Shown: one piece after another, positions 8,478 through 17,237 of the stretch
Layout of the letters: every line of letters begins with the position of its first letter
Numbering within the stretch: the stretch's first letter is position 1
Assembly: GCF_000763885.1 (NCBI RefSeq)
Contig: NZ_JRKO01000036.1
Coordinates: forward strand, 1 to 63,334
DNA: 63,334 nucleotides
Reading direction: 5' to 3'
Source of the DNA: Paracoccus versutus
Lineage (GTDB): Bacteria; Pseudomonadota; Alphaproteobacteria; Rhodobacterales; Rhodobacteraceae
Position numbers and translations under genes: made by a program
Notes under the pieces: generated by a model
What the model saw: the letters and a program-made list of their open reading frames with translations, nothing else
What the model was told of the DNA's origin: nothing
Database searches by the model: none

Positions 8478-9449
8478 ATGAGCATCACATTCTCGCGCCG
8501 CGCCACGCTGGCCCTGGGTCTTGCCGCGCTGGCCGCACCGACGATCCTGCGCGCCGCCCCCGCGACGGAGCTGCGGGTCGGCTGGCAAAAGGGCGGGCTT
8601 CTGGGCCTCGTCAAGGGGTCGGGCGCCTTTGAACAGGCGCTGGCCGACCAGGGCATCCGGGTCAGCTGGTCCGAGTTCACCTCGGGGCCGCCGCTGCTCG
8701 AGGCGCTGTCGGCGAACGCGCTGGACTTCGGCTATACCGGCAACGTGCCGCCGATCTTTGCCCATGCCGCGCGCGGCAACCTGGTCTTTGTCGGCGCGGG
8801 CCAGGGCTCGCGCGAAGGCCATGCCATCCTGGTGCCCAAGGATTCCCCGATCCGGAAGGTCGAGGATCTGAAGGGCCAGACCGTCGCCTTCAAGCGCGGC
8901 AGCTCGGCGCATTATGCGACGATCAAGCTTGTGCGCACGGCGGGGCTGACGCTGGACGACATCAAGCCGCAGGACCTGTCGCCGCCGGACGCCATCGCCG
9001 CCTTCGACGCGGGCGCCATCGGGGCCTGGACGATCTGGGATCCCTATTTCGCCTCGGCCGAGGCGCGCCCGAATACCCGCGTCCTGGTCACCACCGAGCA
9101 GCTCGCGCCCGAGTTCAACTTCTATTCCGCCAACGGCGACTATGCCCGCGACAACCCGGACCTGATCGCCACGCTGATCGATACGGTGCAGGCCGTGGGC
9201 AAGCAGGGCCAGGCCGACCTGCCCGGCACCATCGCCACCCTCTCGAAGGCCACCGGGCTGCCGGAATCGGTGATGGAACGCTTCCTGACCCGCAAGGGCA
9301 GCGACCTCGGGCTGGTCGGCTTCATCGAGCCCAGGCACGTCGCCTATGAACAGGAGCTTGCGGACGAATTCTTCAAGCTGGGCATCATCCCCCGGCAGCT
9401 GGACATCGCCTCGGTCGTCTGGACGCCCGCCGCCAAGCAGGGAGCGTGA
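8478..9449 (+). CDS. ssuA: Aliphatic sulfonate ABC transporter substrate-binding protein SsuA
   Basis: A 323-residue periplasmic binding protein of the SsuA/ThiY type. The N-terminus has SRRATLALGLAAL, a signal peptide with a twin-arginine pair, ending near an Ala-rich cleavage site. The mature part starts ELRVGWQKGGLLGLVKGSG and contains SWSEFTSGPPLLEALSANALDFGYTG, characteristic of sulfonate binders. GAGAGGA precedes the ATG. It lies in frame-linked order with ssuC and ssuB. Confidence 0.93.
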   Translation: MSITFSRRATLALGLAALAAPTILRAAPATELRVGWQKGGLLGLVKGSGAFEQALADQGIRVSWSEFTSGPPLLEALSANALDFGYTGNVPPIFAHAARGNLVFVGAGQGSREGHAILVPKDSPIRKVEDLKGQTVAFKRGSSAHYATIKLVRTAGLTLDDIKPQDLSPPDAIAAFDAGAIGAWTIWDPYFASAEARPNTRVLVTTEQLAPEFNFYSANGDYARDNPDLIATLIDTVQAVGKQGQADLPGTIATLSKATGLPESVMERFLTRKGSDLGLVGFIEPRHVAYEQELADEFFKLGIIPRQLDIASVVWTPAAKQGA

Positions 9450-9450
9450 C

Positions 9451-10269
9451 ATGAGCCTTGCCGAAACCCTGAAAGTGCAGCGCCTGGCCGGCTGGCGGCC
9501 AAGCCTGCCGCAGCCCGCCGCGCTGCTGCCCTATGCCGTGCCGGCGGCGATCCTGGTCCTGTGGGAAATCGCCGGCGCGGCCGGGCTGATCGCGGATACG
9601 GTGATGCCGCGCCCCTCGGCCATCCTGGCGACGGCGGTGCGGATGACCGCCTCGGGCGAATTGCTGAACCACCTTGGCGTTTCCGCCACCCGCGCGCTGG
9701 CTGGCCTGGCCGTGGGCGGCGGCATCGGCTTTGCGCTTGGCATCGCCAACGGCGTCTCGCGCCGCAGCGAGCTGCTGACCGACGCCACGCTGCAAATGAT
9801 CCGCAACATCCCGCATCTGGCGCTCATCCCGCTGGTCATCCTGTGGTTCGGCATCGGCGAGGGGGCAAAGCTGTTCCTGGTCGCGCTTGGCGTGTTCTTT
9901 CCCATCTATCTCAACACCCTGCACGGCATCCGCAACGTCGATCCGCAGCTGATCGAGATGGGCCGCGCCTATGGCATGAACGGGCGCACGCTGTTTCGCC
10001 GCATCGTGCTGCCGGGCGCCCTGCCCTCGATCTTCGTCGGGCTGCGCTATGGCCTCGGCATCATGTGGCTGACGCTGATCGTGGCCGAAACGCTCTCGGC
10101 CTCGTCGGGCCTGGGCTACATGGCGATGCAGGCGCGCGAGTTCATGATCCTCGACGTCGTGGTGCTGGCGATCCTGCTTTACGCGGCTCTCGGCAAGCTG
10201 GCCGACACGCTGACCCGCGCGCTGGAGCGGCGCGCCCTGAAATGGAGCCCCGCCTATGCCAATCACTGA
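9451..10269 (+). CDS. ssuC: Aliphatic sulfonate ABC transporter permease SsuC
   Basis: A 272-residue inner-membrane permease of the BPD transport family. It has about six membrane segments and the EAA coupling loop MGRAYGMNGRTLFRRIVLPGALP, followed by the GLRYGLGIMWL segment. The start at 9451 lies two bases after the ssuA stop. The 3' end overlaps ssuB by 14 bases, which indicates coupled translation. Confidence 0.93.
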   Translation: MSLAETLKVQRLAGWRPSLPQPAALLPYAVPAAILVLWEIAGAAGLIADTVMPRPSAILATAVRMTASGELLNHLGVSATRALAGLAVGGGIGFALGIANGVSRRSELLTDATLQMIRNIPHLALIPLVILWFGIGEGAKLFLVALGVFFPIYLNTLHGIRNVDPQLIEMGRAYGMNGRTLFRRIVLPGALPSIFVGLRYGLGIMWLTLIVAETLSASSGLGYMAMQAREFMILDVVVLAILLYAALGKLADTLTRALERRALKWSPAYANH

Positions 10270-11035
10270 GATCCTGCCGCGCGCCATCGCCATCCCGCCC
10301 ATGCTGCGGCCGGACGGGGCCGGCGCGGCGGTGCGGGCCCGCAACCTGGGCCGCAGCTTCGCGGGCAACCGGGTGCTGGCCGACCTCGACCTCGAGGTGC
10401 GGCCGGGCGAGTTCCTGTCCATCGTCGGCAAGAGCGGCTGCGGCAAGTCCACCCTGCTGCGGCTGATCGCCGGGCTGGACCAGCCCAGCTCGGGCAGCAT
10501 CGGCGTGGACGGGCTGCCGGCGGACCGGGCCGGCGACCGGCTGCGCATCATGTTCCAGGAGCCGCGCCTGCTGCCCTGGGCCACCATCGCCGGCAATGTC
10601 GCCGTCGGGCTGCGCCGCGGCCCCGATCCCGAAGCGGTGGCCGAGGCGCTTGCCTCGGTGCAGCTGGCCGACAAGGCGGATTTCTGGCCGGCGCAGCTTT
10701 CGGGCGGCCAGCGCCAGCGCGCGGCCCTGGCGCGCGCATTGGTCAGCCATCCCGGCCTGCTGCTGCTGGACGAGCCGTTGGGCGCGCTGGATGCGCTGAC
10801 CCGGCTGACCATGCAGAACCTGATCCGCGACATGCATGATCGCGCCGGCTTCACCGCCGTTCTGGTCACGCATGACGTGGCCGAGGCGGTGGCGCTGTCG
10901 GATCGCATCATCGTGCTGGGGCAAGGCGGCATCCTGAAGGAAACCGCGATCCTGCGCGTCGGCCCGACCCGCCGCGGCAGCCCCGAGCTGGCCGCCATCG
11001 AGGCGGAAATCCTCGACGCGATCTTTGCCGCATGA
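10256..11035 (+). CDS. ssuB: Aliphatic sulfonate ABC transporter ATP-binding protein SsuB
   Basis: A 259-residue ABC ATPase energising SsuAC. Walker A GKSGCGKST lies near residue 60, the Q-loop in FQEPRLLPW, signature LSGGQRQR, Walker B LLLLDEPLGALDA and the H-loop VTHDVAEAV. The FQEPRLLPW motif is shared by taurine, nitrate and sulfonate importers. Last gene of the ssu operon; no clear terminator follows. Confidence 0.93.
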   Translation: MPITEILPRAIAIPPMLRPDGAGAAVRARNLGRSFAGNRVLADLDLEVRPGEFLSIVGKSGCGKSTLLRLIAGLDQPSSGSIGVDGLPADRAGDRLRIMFQEPRLLPWATIAGNVAVGLRRGPDPEAVAEALASVQLADKADFWPAQLSGGQRQRAALARALVSHPGLLLLDEPLGALDALTRLTMQNLIRDMHDRAGFTAVLVTHDVAEAVALSDRIIVLGQGGILKETAILRVGPTRRGSPELAAIEAEILDAIFAA

Positions 11036-11156
11036 GGCCAGCGGCTGCGCCCGCCGGACGGGGATGGTGGATCGAAGGCGGCAAGGTCTCTGGCGCAGCG
11101 GCGTTGCCATGCGGGCGGGCTGGTCCTGCCGCATCGGATCAAGAACGGAGAGCCGG

Positions 11157-11575
11157 ATGGACATCATGATCGCGGTGGCACTGGTCCTGCGCCCAGACGG
11201 CCGGACGCTGCTGGTGCGCAAGGCCGGAACGCACGCCTTCCAGCAGCCCGGCGGCAGGATCGACGCCGGGGAAGCCGCCGCGGCCGCCCTGTGCCGCGAG
11301 CTTGCCGAGGAAACCGGCTTGCGGGTGGATGCGGGGCAGATGCGCGCCCTGGGCCGGTTTCGCGCCCGCGCTGCGAACGAGCCCGGCCGGCAGGTGGTCG
11401 CCGACCTGTTCCTGCTGCATCTGCCGGAGGAAACGGAAATCGTCCCGGCACCGAGATCGCCGAGGCACGCTGGGTCGATCCGGCATGCGACGACATCCCC
11501 CTCGCGCCGCTGACCGGAGAGGAGATCCTGCCGCGCTGGGTCTCGGGCGCCTTCGCGCCGCAGCAGGCCGGTTAG
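11157..11575 (+). pseudogene. Nudix hydrolase, frameshifted
   Basis: The first 98 or so residues are a Nudix domain with a complete Nudix box: G in GGRIDAGE and then RELAEETGL, the metal-binding helix that hydrolyses nucleoside diphosphates linked to X. The frame breaks near 11450; the C-terminal part (IAEARWVDPACDDIPLAPL, ending at 11575) continues in another frame. A single indel would restore a protein of about 139 residues. It may be a recent mutation or a sequence error. Confidence 0.78.
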
Positions 11576-11582
11576 CCCCGGC

Positions 11583-12401
11583 TCATCGCTCGGGGGGAAG
11601 CAGCGGGCCGACGATGTCCAGAATGGTCGCGATGGCCCCCTGCGCCGCTTGCGCCGTCCCCGGCATTTCGAATTCGGCGAGCTCAACCCCGGCGATGCGC
11701 TCCGGCGGGATGGCGGCAAGAAAGGCGCGCAGCCGGTCGGGGACAAGCCCGCCGGGAACGGAATAGGCGGCGGGGACCGTGCCGGGCTCCATTGCGTCCC
11801 AGTCGACATGCAACCAGATCGGCCCCTCGCCCAGGGCGGCCAGCACCGTTTCCGGCTCGGCCCCCGCCGCAAACCGCCGCACGCCGGCCTGCGCCAACAG
11901 GGCCTCTTCGGGCGGGTCGATGTCGCGGGCGGCCAACAGGGCGACGCGCGCGGGCGAGACCTCGCCGCCATGTCCGGTCCGCCACAGGCCGCAGGCCCCG
12001 GCCAGCGCCATGCCGCCAAGATAGCCGGTCTCGGTGGTCGCCGGCGTGTTGAAATCGCCATGCGCATCGACCCAAAGCACGTTCAGCCCGTCGATCATCC
12101 GCGCCGCCGCCGGCAAGGTGGCGATGCTGGCCGAGCAGGTATTGGCGACGACCAGCGGGCGCTCGCCGGCTTCGATCCGGTGCCGGACCGCGTCGGCAAG
12201 CTGCCCAAGCCAGGGGCCGGCCTCGCGCAATGCGTCCTGCCAGCCGTCCTCGGCCGCCGGCGCGGGGGTTCCGACCGATTGCACGGAAAGCCCGGTTTGC
12301 GCGGCCAAGGCTTCGGCGACGGCCTTGGCGCCGGGAATGGCGCCGGGCGTGCGGTCGGCAAGGCGGCCTTGGGAAAGCAGGATACCGGAAGCGGGGCGCA
12401 T
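11583..12401 (-). CDS. Arginase/agmatinase-family protein
   Basis: A 272-residue ureohydrolase-fold protein. The metal-binding motifs are WVDAHGDFNT (arginase D-A-H-x-D pattern) and LHVDWDAMEPG (D-x-D pattern), which hold the binuclear Mn centre. The N-terminal half is divergent (residues LLSQGRLADRTPGAIPGA), so arginine itself may not be the substrate; the group includes uncharacterised arginase-like proteins. The gene stands alone and converges on the broken Nudix gene. Confidence 0.85.
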   Translation of the reverse strand: MRPASGILLSQGRLADRTPGAIPGAKAVAEALAAQTGLSVQSVGTPAPAAEDGWQDALREAGPWLGQLADAVRHRIEAGERPLVVANTCSASIATLPAAARMIDGLNVLWVDAHGDFNTPATTETGYLGGMALAGACGLWRTGHGGEVSPARVALLAARDIDPPEEALLAQAGVRRFAAGAEPETVLAALGEGPIWLHVDWDAMEPGTVPAAYSVPGGLVPDRLRAFLAAIPPERIAGVELAEFEMPGTAQAAQGAIATILDIVGPLLPPER

Positions 12402-12696
12402 CGATTCGTTATTTCCATATGGACATATCGTTCGCCGGGGTGACGGGAACCGCGCCAGCTGTCAAGCCCGCCCGGCTGAGCAAGGTTTCGCGGCGCGGCA
12501 CTGGCCGGCGACCGATGCGAAGCCCGCTCCCAACCCGCCGGAACCGCAGGAAAATCGCATGCCGCCGGGCGGTATCATCGAAGCCGTCTATGGATCGTTG
12601 AAAAACTCCGATTTGCGATTGCATGCGACGGGATGCAGGCTCGGCCCTGTCCACAAGACACCTCGTGCAACCCCCGAGGCATCCAGGGAGGGAAGC

Positions 12697-12885
12697 CCCG
12701 ACATCGCCGTCATGCAGCTGACCCGAACCGTGCATCCGCCCGCGGGCGGCGATCCGCTGGTGGTGATCCTGGCCGGCGCGGGCTGGTCCTTCCTGGCCGT
12801 GCCGATCCTGGCGGGAACGGTGACGCTGGTGGCGGTCGCGCTCGTCTATCACCGCCTGTTCTCGAAGCGGGCCTATCCGGGGTAA
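12697..12885 (+). pseudogene. C-terminal fragment of an HPP-family membrane protein
   Basis: The translated end DIAVMQLTRTVHPPAGGDPL followed by a final membrane segment and a HRLFSKRAYPG tail matches the last quarter of HPP-family integral membrane proteins, named for the HPP motif seen here. Similarity begins abruptly near 12697 with no gene body upstream, so the N-terminal membrane segments have been deleted. An ATG at 12712 could still start a 57-residue peptide. Function of the family is poorly known; some plastid/cyanobacterial members transport nitrite. Confidence 0.7.
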
Positions 12886-12904
12886 GCCGAGGGCAGCAGG
12901 CAGC

Positions 12905-13147
12905 TCAGCATTTGTCGACATGGGCAACGCTCACCCCGCTTTCGGCGAAGAACGCCTCGAGCCGGGCATTGGATTCGGCAAAGCCGCCCTTCTTCCATTC
13001 CATGCGCCATTCGCCGGCCTCGTCGTCGTAATGCGCCGCCGGAAAGGCCGCCTGGAAGCGCGCCGCCAAGGCGCCTTCGCGCGGGATGCCGATGCCATGC
13101 TTCAGGCACATCTTGGTCAGTGTCACGGTCCTTGCATCGTCGCTCAT
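12905..13147 (-). CDS. Small hypothetical protein, last gene of the FecCD/DUF364 operon
   Basis: An 80-residue soluble protein without a recognised family. It is rich in charged and aromatic residues (YDDEAGEWRMEWKKGGFAESN) and ends in DKC. AAGGGA eight bases before ATG 13147 supports this start over ATG 13153. It follows the DUF364 gene by 25 bases on the same strand and is probably co-transcribed with the transporter genes. Role unknown. Confidence 0.6.
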   Translation of the reverse strand: MSDDARTVTLTKMCLKHGIGIPREGALAARFQAAFPAAHYDDEAGEWRMEWKKGGFAESNARLEAFFAESGVSVAHVDKC

Positions 13148-13172
13148 CTGCATGTCCCTTCAAGCGTTGCGT

Positions 13173-14030
13173 TCAATCCTGCGCCAGAACGATCTTGGGC
13201 GCGTATTTTCCGAAGAAGTGATAGCCCGAGCCGCCTTGCGCCAGCACCTCGTGCAGCGCATCGGCATCGGCGACGCGCACGGTGCCCAGGATCATGCCCC
13301 GGCGGGCAAGAAAGGCGTCGGGCAGCATCGGCACGGTCGGGCCGACCAGCACAACCCGCGCCTCGGGGCGGGCGCAGGCGATCAGCCCGGGCAGGCTGTC
13401 GTTGACGAGCGTGGTGCCGGTGATCAGCAACACGTCCGCCTTGGGCACGATCCGGGGATAGCTTTCGGCGGGGCGGAAATGCTCCATCTCGTTGGGGCGC
13501 AGGGTGGCCGGATCCTTTTCCAGCACGAAATGCCGCGCGCCGATGCCGCGCAGCGCCTTGAGGAAGGGGCCGAAGGCGCCGACCACGACCGCCGTCTCGT
13601 CGGGCCGGATGCGGGCGATGTCGAAGGCGTCGGCATCCTCGACGACGCAATAACCCTGGGGCCCGCGACGCTCGGCCGCCAGATGGGCCAGCGCATTCAG
13701 CGCCGCGATGCCGAGCGCGCGGCGCAACCCCGCATGCGACAGCGCCTCTTGCGCCAGCCGCAGCGCACCCATGCCGCGCAGCTTGCCGGGAAAGGGCATC
13801 GCCATGGCCGAAGAGGGGCAGCACACCGCCTCGGGGATGTCTTTCAGCGGCGTGGCGCACAGCCCGGTATGGCCGCTGTCCAGCGTGACGGCGACGAAGA
13901 ACAGCCCCAGCGTGGCGCGACCGACGGTCCGCGCCTCGGCCTCGGCGCCGAGTATCCCGGTCACGGCATCATAGGTCCGTTCAAGATACGATGCGCTTAC
14001 GGCACTGTCCTTTGGACAGGGGACGCTCAT
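13173..14030 (-). CDS. DUF364 (DUF4213-linked) putative heavy-metal chelation protein
   Basis: A 285-residue cytoplasmic protein: an N-terminal DUF4213-like part (YDAVTGILGAEAEARTVG, DSGHTGLCATPLKDI) and a C-terminal DUF364 domain (VVVGAFGPFLKALRGI, LLITGTTLVNDSLPGL). The DUF364 family is proposed, from structure, to bind metal or a metal complex between its two domains. It overlaps the binding-protein gene by four bases, so it is coupled to a FecBCD-type importer. A role in handling the imported metal or oxyanion in the cytoplasm is inferred. Confidence 0.85.
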   Translation of the reverse strand: MSVPCPKDSAVSASYLERTYDAVTGILGAEAEARTVGRATLGLFFVAVTLDSGHTGLCATPLKDIPEAVCCPSSAMAMPFPGKLRGMGALRLAQEALSHAGLRRALGIAALNALAHLAAERRGPQGYCVVEDADAFDIARIRPDETAVVVGAFGPFLKALRGIGARHFVLEKDPATLRPNEMEHFRPAESYPRIVPKADVLLITGTTLVNDSLPGLIACARPEARVVLVGPTVPMLPDAFLARRGMILGTVRVADADALHEVLAQGGSGYHFFGKYAPKIVLAQD

Positions 14031-15034
14031 ACCCTGCCCCCCAGGATTGCGCGGAGCTGCCCGTCGTCGAGTTCCGTGCCGAAGAAGCTCTTGTAGAAGT
14101 CCCGCACCGTCGCGATCAACGCGGCTTCGGGGAAAAGCTCGGGGTGGAAATGCGAGGCCGCCCAAAGCACGGTCAGCGGCTGCTCGACCGTGCGATTGGC
14201 CCAGATATGCGCCCCCATCGGCGCGACGAGAATCCGACCCTCCTGCACCGCGCGCAATTGCGACAGGTTGGCGTCCTCGTCCAGGCGGGCGACATGGGTC
14301 GGGTCGCCGACGATGACGATGTCGGGATCGGCGGCCAGCACGACCTCGGTGGTCAGCGCCAGGGTTTCCTCGCTGCGGCCGTCGTCGGTGACGGAAACCC
14401 CGCCGGCAGCCGTGATCCACCACTCTGCCACCAGATGCGGCTGGGTCATGTTGACCGGATTGAGATAAAGCACCGAGGGCCGGTCCGCCACACCTTCGAC
14501 CCGCGCCGCGACGTCGGCCAGCGTGCCGTCGAACCACGCGGCATAATCCGGGCCGATGCGGGCATTGCCCAGCAAATCGCCGACCAGCGCCACGCCGTCC
14601 TTGACGTCATCGGGCGTCTGGATGCGCAGCACCACGGTCGCGATGCCGTGCTGATCCAAAAGATCCGCCGTGTCCTGGGCGAAAGTCAGCGCCACGTCTG
14701 GATCGAGCGTTAGCAGTTCCTCCAGCGCCAGGTTGCGCTCGGCATCCTCGACGCGGGGGCTTTGGGCAAGCTGCGGCGCAAAAACGTCCTGCCAGGCCCA
14801 GCGGCCCGATTGCCGCGCCCAGGGCGGCAGGTCGTTGGCGATCAGCGCGCCTTGGCCCGCGGCGAAGACGAAGCTGTTGATCACCGGCACCGAGCCCAGC
14901 GTGGCGACGCTGTCGATCCGGTCCGGCACGGCGACGATGCGGCCGGCCATGTCGGTAATGTCGCGGGCCAGCACGGCGCCCGACAGGCCAAGGACGAGCA
15001 TCCCTGACAGGATGGGGACGGCTTTAAGGAACAT
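14027..15034 (-). CDS. Metal/siderophore-type ABC transporter substrate-binding protein
   Basis: A 335-residue periplasmic protein of the TroA/FecB (class III) fold. The N-terminus MFLKAVPILSGMLVLGLSGA is a Sec signal peptide. The mature N-terminus ITDMAGRIVAVPDRIDSVAT is the typical opening of FecB-like binders, followed by LLTLDPDVALTF and the C-lobe ADPDIVIVGDPTHVARL. The start ATG 15034 lies inside the ATPase gene (11-base overlap). The ModE-like repeat upstream of the operon and the resemblance to MolABC-type systems make molybdate or tungstate a candidate ligand. Confidence 0.85.
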   Translation of the reverse strand: MFLKAVPILSGMLVLGLSGAVLARDITDMAGRIVAVPDRIDSVATLGSVPVINSFVFAAGQGALIANDLPPWARQSGRWAWQDVFAPQLAQSPRVEDAERNLALEELLTLDPDVALTFAQDTADLLDQHGIATVVLRIQTPDDVKDGVALVGDLLGNARIGPDYAAWFDGTLADVAARVEGVADRPSVLYLNPVNMTQPHLVAEWWITAAGGVSVTDDGRSEETLALTTEVVLAADPDIVIVGDPTHVARLDEDANLSQLRAVQEGRILVAPMGAHIWANRTVEQPLTVLWAASHFHPELFPEAALIATVRDFYKSFFGTELDDGQLRAILGGRV

Positions 15035-15827
15035 GGTTGCTCTCCGGTTGCGGGGAATGGAAAAGCGGGGCGCAGGCCAGCGTGCCGTCGGCATCGCGGA
15101 TGATGCGGATGCCGCGGCCGTAAAGCGCGCTCAGATAGCCGGGCCGCGCCAGATCGGCGACCGGCCCCGCCCCGTGCATTTGCCCCCCGCGCAGCGCGAT
15201 GAAGCGGTTGCCGACATGCAGGGCGTGGTCGGGGTGATGCGTGACCATCAGGATGCCCAGCCCGTCCCGCGCCAGCCCGGCGACGAGATCCAGCAGCCGC
15301 AACTGGTTGCCGAAATCCAGGCTGGCCGCGGGCTCGTCCAGGATCAGCAATCGCGCCTGTTGCGCCAGCGCACGCGCCAGCAGGCAAAGTTGCCGCTCGC
15401 CGCCGCTGATGGCGGCAAAGGGACGCTCGGCCAGATGGGCCAGCCCGACCCGGTCCAGGCAGTCCATGGCGATGGCCCGGTCCGCCCGGCCCGGCATGTC
15501 CAGCCGCCCCAGATGCGGCGAGCGGCCCATGAACACCATCTCGCCCACCAGGTGGCCGAAGGCCGGCTGCGTCGCCTGCGGCACATAGGCCATGCCGCGG
15601 GCAAGCGCACGCGGCGACAGGCTGGCCACCGGCCGTCCGTCCAGCAGGATCGAGCCGCCCGAAGGCGTCAGCGCCCCGATCAGGCAGCGCAGCAGCGTCG
15701 TCTTGCCCGCACCGTTCGGCCCCAGCACGCAAAGCACCTCGCCCGGATCCAGCACGAAGCCGATATTCTCCAGCCGCTGCGCGCCGGCACCATGGGCAAA
15801 GGACAGGCCGGATACCGCCAGCCTCAT
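15024..15827 (-). CDS. FecCD-type ABC transporter ATP-binding protein
   Basis: A 267-residue ATPase of the FecE/BtuD family. Walker A GPNGAGKTT (about residue 35), Q-loop YVPQATQPAFGHLV, signature ISGGERQL, Walker B LLILDEPAASLD and H-loop VTHHPDHAL are all intact. It overlaps the permease gene by four bases and the binding protein gene by eleven, so the three subunits are translated as a coupled unit. Confidence 0.92.
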   Translation of the reverse strand: MRLAVSGLSFAHGAGAQRLENIGFVLDPGEVLCVLGPNGAGKTTLLRCLIGALTPSGGSILLDGRPVASLSPRALARGMAYVPQATQPAFGHLVGEMVFMGRSPHLGRLDMPGRADRAIAMDCLDRVGLAHLAERPFAAISGGERQLCLLARALAQQARLLILDEPAASLDFGNQLRLLDLVAGLARDGLGILMVTHHPDHALHVGNRFIALRGGQMHGAGPVADLARPGYLSALYGRGIRIIRDADGTLACAPLFHSPQPESNHVP

Positions 15828-16885
15828 GACCAGCCCGTCCTTGCCCGCAACAGCAGCAGCAGAAACAGCGGGGCGCCGATGACGCTGGTGGTGATGCCCA
15901 GCGGGATCTCCATCGTGGTGGCGCCGCGCGACAGGTTGTCCACCAGCAGCAGGAACAGCGCGCCGGTCAGGGCCGAGACGGGCAGCAGCCGGTCGAAGGA
16001 CGAGCCGACGAGCAGCCGCGCGATATGCGGCACCACCAACCCGACCCAGCCGACGATCCCGGCGATCGAGACGGCCGCCGCCGTCATCAGCGTGGCCGAC
16101 AGGATCAGCGCGATGCGGATCATGCCGGTGTCCACGCCCAGCATCCGCGCCTCTTCGCTGCCGACGCTCATCACGTTGACCTGCCATCGCAGGGCGTAAA
16201 GTACCGCCAGTGCCAGCCCGACCAGCAGCGCCACCAAGGGCAGGTCGCCGGGCGTCACCCGGTTCAGCCCGCCCAGCAGCCAGAACGTGATCGCGGGAAG
16301 CACGTCGACGGGGTCCGCCACGATCTTCAGCACCGAGATCATCGCCTGGAAGAACGCCGCGATCACCACGCCGACCAGCACCAGCACGATCAGCGAATGG
16401 CGGTTGATGGCCTGCCCCACGACAAGGACCAGCCCCACGGCGCAAAGCCCCATGGCGAATGCACCCGCCTGGATCGCCCAGGCGCCAAGGTTCAGCGTCA
16501 CGGCAAGCGAGGCCCCGAAGCCCGCCCCGGCCGAGACCCCCAGGACGTCCGGCGCCACGATGGGATTGCGAAACAGCGTCTGGTAGGCTGCGCCGGCCGC
16601 GGCCAGCCCCGCCCCCACCAGCATCGCGGCAAGAATGCGCGGCAGGCGGACATTGGTCACGATCTGCTCGACCGCGGGCGACCAGTCGGCCTGAACCTCC
16701 CAGAACTGCGAGGCCAGCACCGCCAGCACCGTGCCCGGTGGAATGGGCACCCGCCCCAGTCCCAGAGAAAATACGGCCAGTCCCAGCAGGGCCAGCGCCA
16801 GGGCGGGGATCACCGTCAGGCGCCAGCGTCGCGGCCGTGCGACCTGCCGGGCGGGCGCAAGAGGGGCCGGCCTGCCCATCCGCAT
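15824..16885 (-). CDS. FecCD-type ABC transporter permease
   Basis: A 353-residue membrane protein with about ten segments. The FecCD hallmarks are GAGLAAAGAAYQTLFRNPIV with APDVLGVSAGAGFGA, LVLVGVVIAAFFQAMIS and GIVGWVGLVVPHIARLLVG. First gene of a five-gene reverse operon (permease, ATPase, binding protein, DUF364, small ORF). ATG 16885 places the first membrane segment about 30 residues in; ATG 16879 is possible, and a GTG lies just upstream. Confidence 0.9.
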   Translation of the reverse strand: MRMGRPAPLAPARQVARPRRWRLTVIPALALALLGLAVFSLGLGRVPIPPGTVLAVLASQFWEVQADWSPAVEQIVTNVRLPRILAAMLVGAGLAAAGAAYQTLFRNPIVAPDVLGVSAGAGFGASLAVTLNLGAWAIQAGAFAMGLCAVGLVLVVGQAINRHSLIVLVLVGVVIAAFFQAMISVLKIVADPVDVLPAITFWLLGGLNRVTPGDLPLVALLVGLALAVLYALRWQVNVMSVGSEEARMLGVDTGMIRIALILSATLMTAAAVSIAGIVGWVGLVVPHIARLLVGSSFDRLLPVSALTGALFLLLVDNLSRGATTMEIPLGITTSVIGAPLFLLLLLRARTGWS

Positions 16886-17237
16886 CACCGCTGCCGCCGG
16901 GAGGGGCCAGAGCGATCCGTTCCCGTCGGGCCCTGCGCCAGTGCCCGCGCGACGGCCGGGATGGACCGTGCCGATGCCAATGCGGCCGGTCCTTTGCCGA
17001 TACGAACCACCACCCTCGTCTCCTCCTCGCATCCCACCGAATCGTTATATTCATTCAAGCATAACGAAGGGAAGGCAAAGGGCATATTGCGGCATATTGC
17101 CCGATGCGACAAAACTCTCGCGCGCGGGTGGGCGGAAAGATTGCGCCACCGACCAAGGCATCCACTTCAAAAGAAGCTTGGTTCAAAGGTCCGCTGCTCA
17201 TCTACTGCTGTCTCTATGATCATCCCGGACTGCTGCG
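16886..17237. other. Leader and promoter region of the FecCD/DUF364 operon
   Basis: About 350 bases without a gene. The part nearest 17041-17068 holds an inverted repeat described separately. If transcription starts there, the mRNA has a leader of roughly 150 bases. The leader shows only weak, incomplete resemblance to cobalamin riboswitch elements and I do not call one. The stretch 17080-17237 next to the relic binding-protein gene shows no gene. Confidence 0.4.
17041..17068 (-). promoter_or_regulatory. Candidate ModE binding site (Mo-box)
   Basis: Inverted repeat CGTTAT (17043-17048) and ATAACG (17061-17066) separated by exactly 12 bases. The left arm ATCGTTATAT is a near-perfect match to the ModE half-site, and the 12-base spacing equals that of the E. 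coli ModE consensus; the right arm is weaker. It lies about 155 bases upstream of the permease start, in the right place to repress the operon when molybdate is plentiful. Assignment is by motif only. Confidence 0.5.

Noticed and set aside
6120..9452. A 1110-residue reverse-strand open frame over the ssu genes
   Set aside because: It lies on the opposite strand of ssuD, ssuE and ssuA, is rich in Arg, Gly and Asp, and has no family motifs. It is a compositional artefact of high-GC coding DNA.
16886..17040. Cobalamin riboswitch in the leader of the FecCD operon
   Set aside because: Only fragments loosely resembling conserved blocks were seen, without the full arrangement. Not called without a covariance-model match.
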